Assembly (NCBI GenBank): GCA_041497995.1
Contig: JBGQHM010000108.1
Location: 1-17,328, forward strand
DNA length: 17,328 bases
Direction: 5' to 3'
Origin: DATKMS01 sp041497995
GTDB taxonomy: Bacteria > Desulfobacterota > Binatia > HRBIN30
The translations under genes and the position numbers were made by a program. Under the pieces are notes generated by a model. The model saw nothing but the letters and a program-made list of their open reading frames with translations, did no database searches and was not told the DNA's origin. Positions 6,336 to 14,866 of the stretch are shown here, piece after piece. Each line of letters opens with the position of its first letter. Position 1 is the first letter of the stretch.

Positions 6336-7868
6336 ATGTCCGAGGCCGTGCACAGTGCCGACGTGACCAAGCTCCAACGCGAACGCGACCTCTACCTGCG
6401 CCTGCTGAGTCTGGGCCGGCAGCAGGAGCTGGAGCCGTTCCTTCGGGAGGCGCTCGGGCTGATCGTGGAGGTCAGCGAGGTGCGCCAGGGGTATCTGGAG
6501 TTGCACGACGACGAGAACGGCGCCGACACGCCGCGCTGGTGGATTGCCCACGGTCTGTCGCCGGAAGAGATTGAGAGCGTGCGTTTGACGATCTCGCGCG
6601 GGATCATTGCCGAGGCCTTGGCGACGGGGCAGACCGTTGTCACCCCCTCGGCTTTGCTGGATCCGCGCTTCAGCGGGCGGGAGAGCGTGCGTCTTGGAAA
6701 GATCGAAGCGGTGCTGTGCGCACCGATCGGTGAAGACCCGCCCCGGGGCGTTCTCTATCTTCAAGGGGGGGCCAACTCGGGGCTCTTCTCCGACGAAGCG
6801 CGGGCGTGTGCCGAAACCTTTGCTCGCCACCTTGCACCATTGGTGGATCGGCTGCTCGCGCAGCAACGGCGGCATGCGGCTAGCGATCCCACCCGTGCAC
6901 TGCGGGGGACGCTGCGGCTCGATGGCGTCATCGGGAGCAGCCCGGCACTTGCCGCGGTCCTCCGGCAGGTGGCGCTCGTTGCGCCGCTCGACGTCAGTGT
7001 CTTGCTGACCGGGGAGTCGGGGACCGGGAAGAGTCAGCTCGCGCGTGTCATCCACGACAATGGCCCGCGTGCCGGCCAGCCCTTTGTCGAGCTCAACTGT
7101 GCGGCACTACCCGAGACCTTGATCGAGAGTGAGCTCTTCGGCGCACTCCCCGGCGCGCACTCTACCGCGTCGCGCCGCATCGACGGGAAGGTGGCGGCGG
7201 CCGAGCGCGGCACGCTGCTGCTCGACGAGATTGGTGAGCTCTCGATTGTGGCGCAAGCCAAGCTGCTGCAGTTGCTCCAGTCGAAGGAGTACTACCCACT
7301 GGGTGCCAACAAGCCCGTACGTGCCGACGTGCGCCTCATCGCCGCCACCAACGCGGACCTCCAGCGCGCGGTGGCGGAGCGTCGCTTTCGCGAGGACCTT
7401 TTCCACCGGATCCAGGTGCTCCCCGTGCGCGTGCCGACGCTGGCGGAACGTCGTATCGACATCCCGGAGTTGGCCGCATACGTCTGCCGCAGCGCCTGCG
7501 AGCGGCATGGCCTGCCACGGCTCGATCTGTCACACAACGCCATCCGGGCGCTACAGTCGGCGGAGTGGCCTGGCAACATTCGCCAGCTCGCCCACGTCGT
7601 GCAGGCGGCGGCAATTCGCGCCGCCGGCGAGGGTGCGACGCAGATCGAACGGACGCACCTTTTCCCGGATACGCCGGTGGAAGCCGCGGACGCAAGTGCG
7701 CCTCTCACCTTCCAGGAAGCGACGCGCCGCTTCCACGAACGTCTGCTGCGCGAGACGTTGCAGGAGACACAGTGGAACGTGGTGGAGACTGCGCGCCGCC
7801 TCGACCTGGCGCGCTCACACGTCTACAACCTGATCCGCGCCTTCGGACTCGAACGCCAACCCAAATGA
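6336..7868 (+). CDS. GAF-AAA+-Fis regulator of the sigma54-activator family with degenerate GAFTGA loop
   Basis: Cytoplasmic transcription regulator of 510 residues. A GAF-like sensor domain occupies about 15-172. An AAA+ domain (about 191-440) has Walker A GESGTGKS (226-233), Walker B GTLLLDEIGEL (292-302) and the sensor/arginine region FREDLFHRIQVLP. A Fis-type helix-turn-helix lies at about 470-508. The loop that contacts sigma54 reads ELFGALPGAHSTA (266-278): GAFTGA has become GAHSTA, losing the Phe-Thr-Gly core. Family members without this motif generally do not use sigma54, so action on sigma70 promoters or a non-transcriptional switch is more likely. ATG 6336 is used; TTG 6330, with GCGGAG nearby, is an alternative. 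Longer in-frame starts lie inside pgeF and give an unlikely N-terminus. Its stop overlaps the kinase start (ATGA), so the two are made together. Confidence 0.87.
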   Translation: MSEAVHSADVTKLQRERDLYLRLLSLGRQQELEPFLREALGLIVEVSEVRQGYLELHDDENGADTPRWWIAHGLSPEEIESVRLTISRGIIAEALATGQTVVTPSALLDPRFSGRESVRLGKIEAVLCAPIGEDPPRGVLYLQGGANSGLFSDEARACAETFARHLAPLVDRLLAQQRRHAASDPTRALRGTLRLDGVIGSSPALAAVLRQVALVAPLDVSVLLTGESGTGKSQLARVIHDNGPRAGQPFVELNCAALPETLIESELFGALPGAHSTASRRIDGKVAAAERGTLLLDEIGELSIVAQAKLLQLLQSKEYYPLGANKPVRADVRLIAATNADLQRAVAERRFREDLFHRIQVLPVRVPTLAERRIDIPELAAYVCRSACERHGLPRLDLSHNAIRALQSAEWPGNIRQLAHVVQAAAIRAAGEGATQIERTHLFPDTPVEAADASAPLTFQEATRRFHERLLRETLQETQWNVVETARRLDLARSHVYNLIRAFGLERQPK

Positions 7869-10800
7869 GCACCCCGCCCGCGCTCCCCAGCGAGGCAACA
7901 CAGCAGTCGCCGATTGGGATATTTGCGGGAACGAAGCGCTTCCGTCCTGTGACGCTTCTCGGACGCGGCAACAAAGGGGTTGTGTACCGCGTGCACGACG
8001 TTGAGACGGGGACGGACGTCGCACTCAAAACCTTGGACACTCGTGATCCCGATGAACTCTACCGCCTCAAGCAGGAGTTTCGTGTGCTTGCCGGGATTAC
8101 GCACCCCAACCTGGTCGAGCTGTACGAGCTCGTGGTTAGCGAGAACGAGTGCTTCTTTACCATGGAATTGGTCGAGGGGATCAACTTCATCGAGCATATT
8201 CATGGAGGCGCCGCTCGTTTGCCTGAGGATTTCCACAGCCCGACCCTCACCGATGCCGGCTTGGGACGGTTCTTGGCTGTGTCGCGGCAGCTGGTGCTGG
8301 GTGTCTCAGCGTTGCATGCTGCAGGCAAGCTGCACCGCGATGTGAAGCCGTCGAACATGCTGGTGACGAAGGCGGGGCGCCTCGTCCTCCTTGACTTCGG
8401 CCTGGCGATCGCCCTCGGCATCGAGGGCGGCCTCGACAACGTTTCCGGGGTCGCGGCCGGCACGCTCGCATACATGGCGCCCGAGCAAGCGTGGGGTGGA
8501 CCGCCGAACCCCGCGGCGGATTGGTACAGTGTTGGGGTGGCCCTGTACGAGGCGCTCACCGGGCGGCTGCCCTTCACGGGTCCCCCTGCTCGTATGCTGC
8601 GCGACAAGGGGGATAACCCGCCGCCCTCACCCCGCAGACTCGTGCCCACCGTCCTTGGGCCCCTCGATGCCATCGTTACAGCACTCCTCAACGCCGATCC
8701 GGCGCGGCGACCGGGCGCCCAGGCAATTCTCGAACACCTCGCGAGTTGCCACGCCACAACCGGCGTGCCGGTTGCGCCACAACCCGATGCACGTGGGGAG
8801 GCCCCGTTCGTTGGACGCGCACAAGAGTGGGCGAAGCTCCGCTTTGTCTGCAACTCGGTAGCGCGGGGATCGCCAGCCGTCATTCACGTCATGGGACCGT
8901 CCGGCATCGGCAAGACTGAGCTGATCCGTCGGTTCCTGTCGTCGGTGGAGCAAGACGGGCGCACCCTCGTGCTGCGAGGGCGCTGCCATCCCCGCGAAAC
9001 CATGCCGTACAAGGGACTCGACACCGTCGTTGACGCGCTGAGCCGCGTGCTCATATCGCTTCCTGAATCAAAGGTGGCTGCCCTGGTCCCGCGGCACGCC
9101 GCGGCCTTGGTTCGCCTGTTTCCCGTGCTCGGCCGTGTACCGGCGCTGGGGGGCTGGGGGGACGGCGAGCAGGATGCGGAGCCGTACGAGGTCCGTCGTC
9201 GCGGTGTCAAGGCGCTCCGCGAACTACTGGCGCGAATCGCTGACCGCCAGCCGCTCATTTTGTGGATCGACGATCTGCAGTGGGGCGACCTCGACAGCTC
9301 TACCCTTCTGCGTGAGTTGCTACGTCCGCCCGATGCGCCGGCCATGGCGTTGGTGCTCTCGTACCGGAGTGAAGACCGCAATAGCATTCCGCTGCTCTCC
9401 GCACTGAAGGCCGACAACGACGTGCTACCCCCCGAGTGGACGCACGAGATCCTGCTCGGGGCTCTGGAGCTGAATGAAACGCGCGAGCTGGCGCGGCTGC
9501 TGTGCGCCGCACAGCTCGAATCGGACCAGCTGATCTCCGAGATCGCAACCGAGTCGGCGGGTTCGCCGTTCTTCCTCGGCGAGCTCGCACGCAGCGTCAT
9601 CAGTGGCCGTTCTGCAGGCGGCGCCGCCGCAGCTGTATCCCTGCGCCTAGCCGATGTGATGCACGACCGCGTACAACAGCTGCCGACAAGAGAACGCGAG
9701 CTGCTCGAGATCGTCTCCGTTGCTGGGAGTCCGCTCGATCGGACCGTCGCCCTCAACGCCGCGGGGCTCGGAGAACCGGGGCGTCCCGTTATTCTTGCAC
9801 TAGAGCAGGGACACTTCCTGAGGTTGACCCACCTCGACGACCGTCCCGCGGTCGAGGTCTACCACGATCGTCTCCGCGAGGCGTTGGTGGCGCGCCTCTC
9901 ACCAGACCATTTGGCCACCCGCCATCGCTGGATCGCGGAAGCGCTGGAATGTGCGCCTGACCCCGATCTGCAGGCGCTGTTTCAGCACTACCTCGGCGCT
10001 GGCGATTCCGCGTTGGCGGGCCGCTACGCGGTGCGGGCAGGGGACTTGGCAGCCAGCACGCTGGCATTCGATCGGGCCGCGCAGCTCTACCGGCAAGCGC
10101 TGCGACTCAGCACGGGTGGGTACGACGCGTGGGTGCTGCACGTCCGGTTGGGCGAGGCGTTGGCGAACTGTGGGCGAGGGGGCGTAGCTGCCGGGAGTTT
10201 CGAAGAGGCTGCGTCGCTGCTCGCGCAGCAGTCCGGCGATCCTGCGGAGATACTCTCCTTGAAGCGTCGCGCCGCGGAGCAGTACCTCCGGAGTGGCCAC
10301 ATCGAGCGCGGGATCGCCCTCATGCGTGCCGTGCTGGCGGAGCTGGGGGTCAGTGTTCCGCGCACCAGTCGAGGAGCGATGCTCGCTTCTGTGTTTCACC
10401 GCGCCCGATTCCTGCTTCGCGGGGTCGGCTTTGAGCCCCGCGGTGGCGATGCGATTTCCCCGCAAACGTTGTTGCGTCTCGACGCTCGTTGGGCGGTGGC
10501 GACTAGCCTCTCCGTGGTTGACCCCATTGTTGGCGATGGCGTCGGGGTGCGCTGTCTGATTGAGGCGCTCGATGTCGGTGAGCGCTCTCGCATTGTTCGC
10601 ACCCTCGGACTCGAGGCAGCGCGGGAAGCCGCTCTTGGAACGAAATTTTTCCAGGGGCGCAGCCGTCGGCTCCTGCAAGTGGTGGAGCGCCTCGCTCGCG
10701 AGAGCGGCGATCCCTACGATCAAGCCTGGCTCCATCAGTCCCTTGGCACGACCGCATACTTCGGTGCCCGTTGGCGGACGACGCGGGACGAGTGCGACGC

Positions 10801-11668
10801 GAGCGTAGCGATCTGGCGAGAGCGGTGCCGAGGGGCGGCCTGGGAGGTGGTGACCGGTGAGTCATTTTCGATCTCCGCCTTGGCGCACATGGGGGACCTG
10901 CGCGAGCTGTCGGAACGGTTACCGGAAGCGATCCGCGACGGGGATCAGCGTGGCGACGTGTACGCGGCGACGAGCCTGCGCATGGGCGTGCCGAATATGT
11001 ACTGGCTCGCTCAAGATCGCGCCGACGAGGCCAAGGTAGTGGCCGCGGAAGCCATATCGCCTTGGCCAAGCACAACCTTCCTGACCCAGCACTACCTGTA
11101 TCTGATCGCCACGGTGCAAGCCGATCTGTACGCAGGCGACGTCTGGGCCGCCTGGCGCCGAGTGGGCGAGGCGTGGCCTAAGCTGAGTCGGGCGCAGTTC
11201 CTCAGCCTAGCTTTCGCTCGCGTCGAGTTGCGGCATCTGCGGGCGCGCGCCGCACTCGCCGCCGCCGCTTCGCCCCGCGAGGGGCTGCCCCCGGGTGCTA
11301 TGCCGCCGGACCCGGCCTGGGCACCCGCACGGCTCATCCGTCTCGCGCGCGCAGAAGGTGCGCACCTCAGGCGGGAACACCTGCCGTCGGCGAGCCCGTT
11401 CGCCAGCTTGATTGCGGCAGGGATCGCAGCCTGGGAGGGCGACCACAGCGTGGCGGTGTCTCAATTGGCGCGAGCGGCCCAAGCTGCCGAGCAAGCAGAC
11501 ATGGGCCTGTACGGTGCGGCGGCGCGCCACCGTGAGGGCGTCCTTCGTGGTGGAGAAGCAGGGTGCCGTCTCAGCGGAGACGCTGAGCGCTGGATGCGGG
11601 CCCAGGGTATCCAAAACCCCACCGCCATGGTGGCTGTACTGACGCCCGGTTGTGCTGTGGCTTCTTGA
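7865..11668 (+). CDS. PknK-like Ser/Thr kinase with AAA ATPase and helical-repeat region
   Basis: Large cytoplasmic signalling protein of 1267 residues. The N-terminal Hanks-type kinase (about 28-295) looks complete: Gly loop LGRGNKGVVYRV, Lys55 (VALK), Glu71, HRDVKPSN with catalytic Asp159, DFG (177-179) and MAPEQ (204-208). A STAND/AAA_16-type ATPase (about 312-560) has Walker A GPSGIGKT (344-351) and Walker B LILWIDDLQWGD (464-475). The rest, to 1267, is Ala/Leu/Arg-rich helix, probably TPR-like repeats for partner binding. The layout matches mycobacterial PknK and myxobacterial kinase-ATPase proteins. There is no GAF/histidine-kinase end as in some relatives; the GAF domain is instead in the coupled upstream gene. 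Start ATG 7865 overlaps the regulator's stop by four bases; the 300 bases of open frame upstream lie inside that gene and are rejected. Confidence 0.92.
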   Translation: MSTPPALPSEATQQSPIGIFAGTKRFRPVTLLGRGNKGVVYRVHDVETGTDVALKTLDTRDPDELYRLKQEFRVLAGITHPNLVELYELVVSENECFFTMELVEGINFIEHIHGGAARLPEDFHSPTLTDAGLGRFLAVSRQLVLGVSALHAAGKLHRDVKPSNMLVTKAGRLVLLDFGLAIALGIEGGLDNVSGVAAGTLAYMAPEQAWGGPPNPAADWYSVGVALYEALTGRLPFTGPPARMLRDKGDNPPPSPRRLVPTVLGPLDAIVTALLNADPARRPGAQAILEHLASCHATTGVPVAPQPDARGEAPFVGRAQEWAKLRFVCNSVARGSPAVIHVMGPSGIGKTELIRRFLSSVEQDGRTLVLRGRCHPRETMPYKGLDTVVDALSRVLISLPESKVAALVPRHAAALVRLFPVLGRVPALGGWGDGEQDAEPYEVRRRGVKALRELLARIADRQPLILWIDDLQWGDLDSSTLLRELLRPPDAPAMALVLSYRSEDRNSIPLLSALKADNDVLPPEWTHEILLGALELNETRELARLLCAAQLESDQLISEIATESAGSPFFLGELARSVISGRSAGGAAAAVSLRLADVMHDRVQQLPTRERELLEIVSVAGSPLDRTVALNAAGLGEPGRPVILALEQGHFLRLTHLDDRPAVEVYHDRLREALVARLSPDHLATRHRWIAEALECAPDPDLQALFQHYLGAGDSALAGRYAVRAGDLAASTLAFDRAAQLYRQALRLSTGGYDAWVLHVRLGEALANCGRGGVAAGSFEEAASLLAQQSGDPAEILSLKRRAAEQYLRSGHIERGIALMRAVLAELGVSVPRTSRGAMLASVFHRARFLLRGVGFEPRGGDAISPQTLLRLDARWAVATSLSVVDPIVGDGVGVRCLIEALDVGERSRIVRTLGLEAAREAALGTKFFQGRSRRLLQVVERLARESGDPYDQAWLHQSLGTTAYFGARWRTTRDECDASVAIWRERCRGAAWEVVTGESFSISALAHMGDLRELSERLPEAIRDGDQRGDVYAATSLRMGVPNMYWLAQDRADEAKVVAAEAISPWPSTTFLTQHYLYLIATVQADLYAGDVWAAWRRVGEAWPKLSRAQFLSLAFARVELRHLRARAALAAAASPREGLPPGAMPPDPAWAPARLIRLARAEGAHLRREHLPSASPFASLIAAGIAAWEGDHSVAVSQLARAAQAAEQADMGLYGAAARHREGVLRGGEAGCRLSGDAERWMRAQGIQNPTAMVAVLTPGCAVAS

Positions 11669-11699
11669 GGCAAAGACTGCGGTGCGCCTCCCGCTGTTC

Positions 11700-12005
11700 T
11701 CACCTGATGACTTCGGGCTTGATCTCGTACACCGGCTCGAGGACGTCCTGTCGAATGTAGTAGCCGTCGTCGCTCTTCCACAGCACCGTAGTCTGAAGAA
11801 CCCTGGGAAGCAGCTCGTGATCCAGCGATGTCATCACGCCGTCGGGAAACGTGGGCGGCAACGTCTTTGCCGCGCGCGGTTGCCAGAAGCGCTCATTGAT
11901 GTCATGAACTTGCGCACCCTTCAGCCGGATCTGGAACCCGTCGTCGACCAGTGCTTTCCATCGCTGATTGATCGCATCTAGCGTTGGGCGCGTTGGGTCT
12001 GGCAT
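11700..12005 (-). CDS. hypothetical protein, 101 aa
   Basis: I do not recognise this protein. It has an N-terminal helical part (TLDAINQRWKALVDDGFQIR, 8-27) and a more extended C-terminal half with LPRVLQTTVLWKSDDGYYIR (66-85) and VYEIKPEVIR at the end. It is soluble, with no signal peptide and no Cys. The ATG at 12005 is preceded by a GGGGGGAAA ribosome site. The frame stays open upstream, but that part is Ser/Arg/Cys-rich and lies inside the oxidoreductase gene, so it is discarded. It begins 34 bases after the oxidoreductase stop and is the last gene of the minus-strand run. It ends 31 bases from the convergent kinase gene. Confidence 0.7.
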   Translation of the reverse strand: MPDPTRPTLDAINQRWKALVDDGFQIRLKGAQVHDINERFWQPRAAKTLPPTFPDGVMTSLDHELLPRVLQTTVLWKSDDGYYIRQDVLEPVYEIKPEVIR

Positions 12006-12039
12006 TTTCCCCCCATTCGTCACGACGCACTGCGGCGTC

Positions 12040-14370
12040 CTAGGCAATCCCCGCCGGCAGGCCGAACGCGCTGAGATCGGGATTGCGGCTGAGCCATGCG
12101 TTTGGCAGCTCACTGAGGTCGAGGATGTCGACAAAGTGTGGCAAGTTCTCCTTGAACAGCTGCTCATCAAGTTCGATGAAGAACTTGAGATCGTCGAACT
12201 CATGGTCTTCCGGATCCGCGATACTACAGCGGTCTCCCCTGAAGCCGCCATCCTTTTCACTATCTTCCCTAAGGATGGCATTGACAGCATGGCGGGCGGA
12301 TTCATTGGCCGCCTCCATGGTGGTCAGCCGGAAGTAGGTCTTCATGTACGTGCCGGCGAGCACCAGACGACCATAGTGCACCTGGTACAGCGGCTCGTCC
12401 GGCGAGTGTGAAGGCCGGGCGAGCTTTCCTGGTCGATCTTGAAAGGTGCCCGGATGATTGATCAGGATGCGTGTCTTGTTGCCACACGGTGGCCCCTGCG
12501 GTTTGAATAGGATGTTGTCGTCGAGGTGATACAGAATAGGTTCCGGAACCGTGGTCGGGTCTATACCTGAAAGGCTATCCTTGATCTGCTCCCACACTTC
12601 CACGGCGATCTCGTCGCGGGAGGTCTCCCAGGCGCTCTTCCCTGTGCGCCGGCTTGGCTTGTACCAATTGCCGATGCCGACCGTCAGCAGGCCGCGGTAC
12701 CCATCCCACCACCCGCGCCTCGTCTTCCAGAATTGGGTCTGAAAGATCGAGGACAGTCCCCAGTCGGAGTCGGCGTAGATCACGTGCCCGGGGAGAAGTT
12801 TCAGCTCGCTGCGGAAGTAGTACTGGATGCCGCTCAGATGTTGCAGTGCCCCCTGTGGTTTGGCCTCCGTCACCTCACCCAAGTCCATCTTTCGGATCGC
12901 GGTAAAGTCCTCCCCGTGCAAGCCCTTCTCCTGGTCTACCAATTTGCGAATCGCCTCGATTGGAAGGGCGACGACGTAATAGTCGCGCACGAGGAGCTCC
13001 CGCCGTGTATTTTGGTCCTTGTCGTAAAAGTCCACCTTTGCCCAGAGCGTCTTGTCGTCCAGGATCTCGAACCCCTTCAGTTCCCCTCGATAGAAAATCA
13101 CGCCTTGGCTGCGCAGGTAATGTCGCCAGTGGACGAACCAGGCGCCGCTTGTGGGACCGTTTAAGGTCGCGTCGGTGAGTCGCCCCTTGGTGAACTGGTC
13201 GAGGAAGATCTGCGTAGTGATGCTCCCCTGGGTTCTGGCGTCACACTCCTTTGCCGTCATGGCGACGAGAGCCTGGGGGGTTTGATCCAAGTATTTCTGG
13301 AAGGCTGCGCTGTACCGGTCGCCTTCGACGAAATCCCACCACGACATGCTCTCGTACTGCTGCCGCCGTTGCTTGCAGGAGGTCCAGTATTTGAACAGCT
13401 TGACACCGAGCAGTGCCTGGTCGGAGAAATGAAACCCCGACGCTGCCAACGTATCGCGGAGCAGTTCGAATGCTTTCTGCTTGGAGGTGATGGGCTCCCG
13501 CGGGAGGATATACGAAGGACGCGGCGGCTCCAGTCTTATTCCTTGCAGTGTAGTCTCGACGAGATTGTCGAGCACTGTACGACCGCTCTCATTGAACACT
13601 TTCTCGTCAGAAGAGATGGGCGTGCGCCCCATGGTGTCACGGAGGTTGCGATAGAACGTCGGAAAGAACCGGAAGCCATGTTCCCCTGGGATCCAGTCCT
13701 CAACGGTGTGGAAATCGACATAGCAGCGGTCTTTGTCGGTTCTCGTCCAGTCGTCTCGATAAGCCAGACCGAGCCCAGCGACTGTCAGCTGCGGCAGTTG
13801 TTGCTGGGGCTCCTTCTTCAGGATGCTCTCTAGGTGCTCCTTCACGGCCCTGGCGCGCCTCACATCAATCCGATCGGCCGCTTCGCTAAATACAGGACCT
13901 GTCCCGAGCTCATATGTATACCCGCGGATCTCGATCTTCTTCAGCTCGGGGTGATCCTTCAGCTGTGCGGCGAGCGCGGCGAGCTGTCCCTTGGCGCGTT
14001 CGTCGAGCTCGTCCGAGTCCACTTCAAATGTGATCCGGTGCAAGCCGCCTTCGAGTTCGGGGTCCAGGAAGCGCTCCACATCGGCGGGCAATGGCTGAGT
14101 GGAGAGTATCCCGGGCGGCGGCGGTGGTACGCCCTCATCGGCGCCTGGCCACGGCGGGCGGTCGACACGCGCCCATTGAGTGCGCGCCATTCCCCCGACC
14201 GCGCACTTTTCGGAGTAGTCATAGAGGGAAGGTGGTTCGGGCTCGTACACCTCCACTTCAAACCCGCGTTCGATCAACTCGTGGGCAGCGGTTAGTCCGG
14301 TGATGCCAGCTCCAAAGATCACCACCTGCCGCTTCGCTCGCGTCGTCCCTTGCGTCTTGTCTTGCGCCAT
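12040..14370 (-). CDS. FAD-dependent oxidoreductase (COG3349-like) with inserted OmpA-like domain
   Basis: Predicted flavin oxidoreductase of 776 residues, of the amine-oxidase/phytoene-desaturase-like group with a GEHGFRFFP signature. Order: Rossmann FAD motif VVIFGAGITGLTAAHELIER (16-35) with an acidic strand end (VEVYE); GGMART (59-64); an insert of about 110 residues resembling an OmpA C-terminal domain (110-220); then PGEHGFRFFPTFYRNLRDTM (228-247), a substrate domain, and a C-terminal FAD segment AGTYMKT with MEAANESARHAVNAIL. About 78 extra residues follow. There is no signal peptide or membrane helix, so it is cytoplasmic or peripheral. Start ATG 14370 is preferred for its GAGAGGAG ribosome site; ATG 14391 would add seven residues. 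Relatives desaturate or oxidise carotenoids and other terpenoids; the substrate here is unknown. Confidence 0.85.
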   Translation of the reverse strand: MAQDKTQGTTRAKRQVVIFGAGITGLTAAHELIERGFEVEVYEPEPPSLYDYSEKCAVGGMARTQWARVDRPPWPGADEGVPPPPPGILSTQPLPADVERFLDPELEGGLHRITFEVDSDELDERAKGQLAALAAQLKDHPELKKIEIRGYTYELGTGPVFSEAADRIDVRRARAVKEHLESILKKEPQQQLPQLTVAGLGLAYRDDWTRTDKDRCYVDFHTVEDWIPGEHGFRFFPTFYRNLRDTMGRTPISSDEKVFNESGRTVLDNLVETTLQGIRLEPPRPSYILPREPITSKQKAFELLRDTLAASGFHFSDQALLGVKLFKYWTSCKQRRQQYESMSWWDFVEGDRYSAAFQKYLDQTPQALVAMTAKECDARTQGSITTQIFLDQFTKGRLTDATLNGPTSGAWFVHWRHYLRSQGVIFYRGELKGFEILDDKTLWAKVDFYDKDQNTRRELLVRDYYVVALPIEAIRKLVDQEKGLHGEDFTAIRKMDLGEVTEAKPQGALQHLSGIQYYFRSELKLLPGHVIYADSDWGLSSIFQTQFWKTRRGWWDGYRGLLTVGIGNWYKPSRRTGKSAWETSRDEIAVEVWEQIKDSLSGIDPTTVPEPILYHLDDNILFKPQGPPCGNKTRILINHPGTFQDRPGKLARPSHSPDEPLYQVHYGRLVLAGTYMKTYFRLTTMEAANESARHAVNAILREDSEKDGGFRGDRCSIADPEDHEFDDLKFFIELDEQLFKENLPHFVDILDLSELPNAWLSRNPDLSAFGLPAGIA

Positions 14371-14392
14371 GGTTGCTCCTCTCGGGCTCATC

Positions 14393-14866
14393 TCATTGCA
14401 ATCGCCGGTCGATGACCTCGCCCTCTATCGTTGCCGCGGAACGCTGAATTGAGGGCGCGCGCCGGTATGCGTCCAGCAAGCTCGGAAATGACGGTGCCCT
14501 CACAGCCCCGTGCACGTAGGTGAGAAACGCGTCGTGGAACGCCAGCAGATCATCCGGAGGTCCGCGCAGCATCAGCCGATCGTCCAAGATCGCTTGGATC
14601 ATCGTGGATACCGCATCAACAACGGATAGGATGCCTGTCTTGGTTGTCCGGACCTCAACGTTCGGGTCACATTGCATGTCGGCGAAGTGTGCGTCGTGAT
14701 GAGAAAAGACCACTGGCACAACTTCCCCATCGACGTGCAGCACGACGACCCGTGGTGCGAGCTGGCGACACATCTGGGCATACGCCTGCGGCACCTCGCG
14801 CCGAAGCAGCACGAACGACGTGGCCAGGAAACCCGCAAAGCTGGTCTCAGCTGACCAAGAATTCAC
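14393..14866 (-). CDS. SCP2 sterol-carrier-like protein
   Basis: Small protein of about 157 residues. The pattern VEVRTTKTGILSVVDA, then a helix, then DDRLMLRGPPDDLLAFHDAF resembles the SCP2 sterol-transfer fold, in which a strand pair is followed by a helix and a short strand ending in x-L-x-G. An N-terminal helix (about FAGFLATSFVLLRREVPQAY) and the strand pair RVVVLHVDGEVVPVVFS also fit. If right, it would bind a lipid, sterol or polyprenyl ligand. The assignment is by eye and moderate. The start is uncertain: GTG 14866 overlaps the upstream gene by 20 bases, and ATG 14914 would give 173 residues with a larger overlap. The longer frame to 15031 lies inside the upstream gene. It ends one or two dozen bases before the oxidoreductase start. 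Confidence 0.6.
   Translation of the reverse strand: MNSWSAETSFAGFLATSFVLLRREVPQAYAQMCRQLAPRVVVLHVDGEVVPVVFSHHDAHFADMQCDPNVEVRTTKTGILSVVDAVSTMIQAILDDRLMLRGPPDDLLAFHDAFLTYVHGAVRAPSFPSLLDAYRRAPSIQRSAATIEGEVIDRRLQ

Noticed and set aside
7565..7864. An upstream in-frame extension of the kinase gene.
   Set aside because: It lies entirely within the regulator gene in another frame and is Arg/Pro/Gly-rich. The ATG at 7865 overlaps the regulator's stop in the usual coupled manner.
11667..11690. A GAGGC/GCCTC pair as a terminator between the kinase gene and the convergent cassette.
   Set aside because: Only five pairs with a 14-nt loop and no T-tract; too weak to call.
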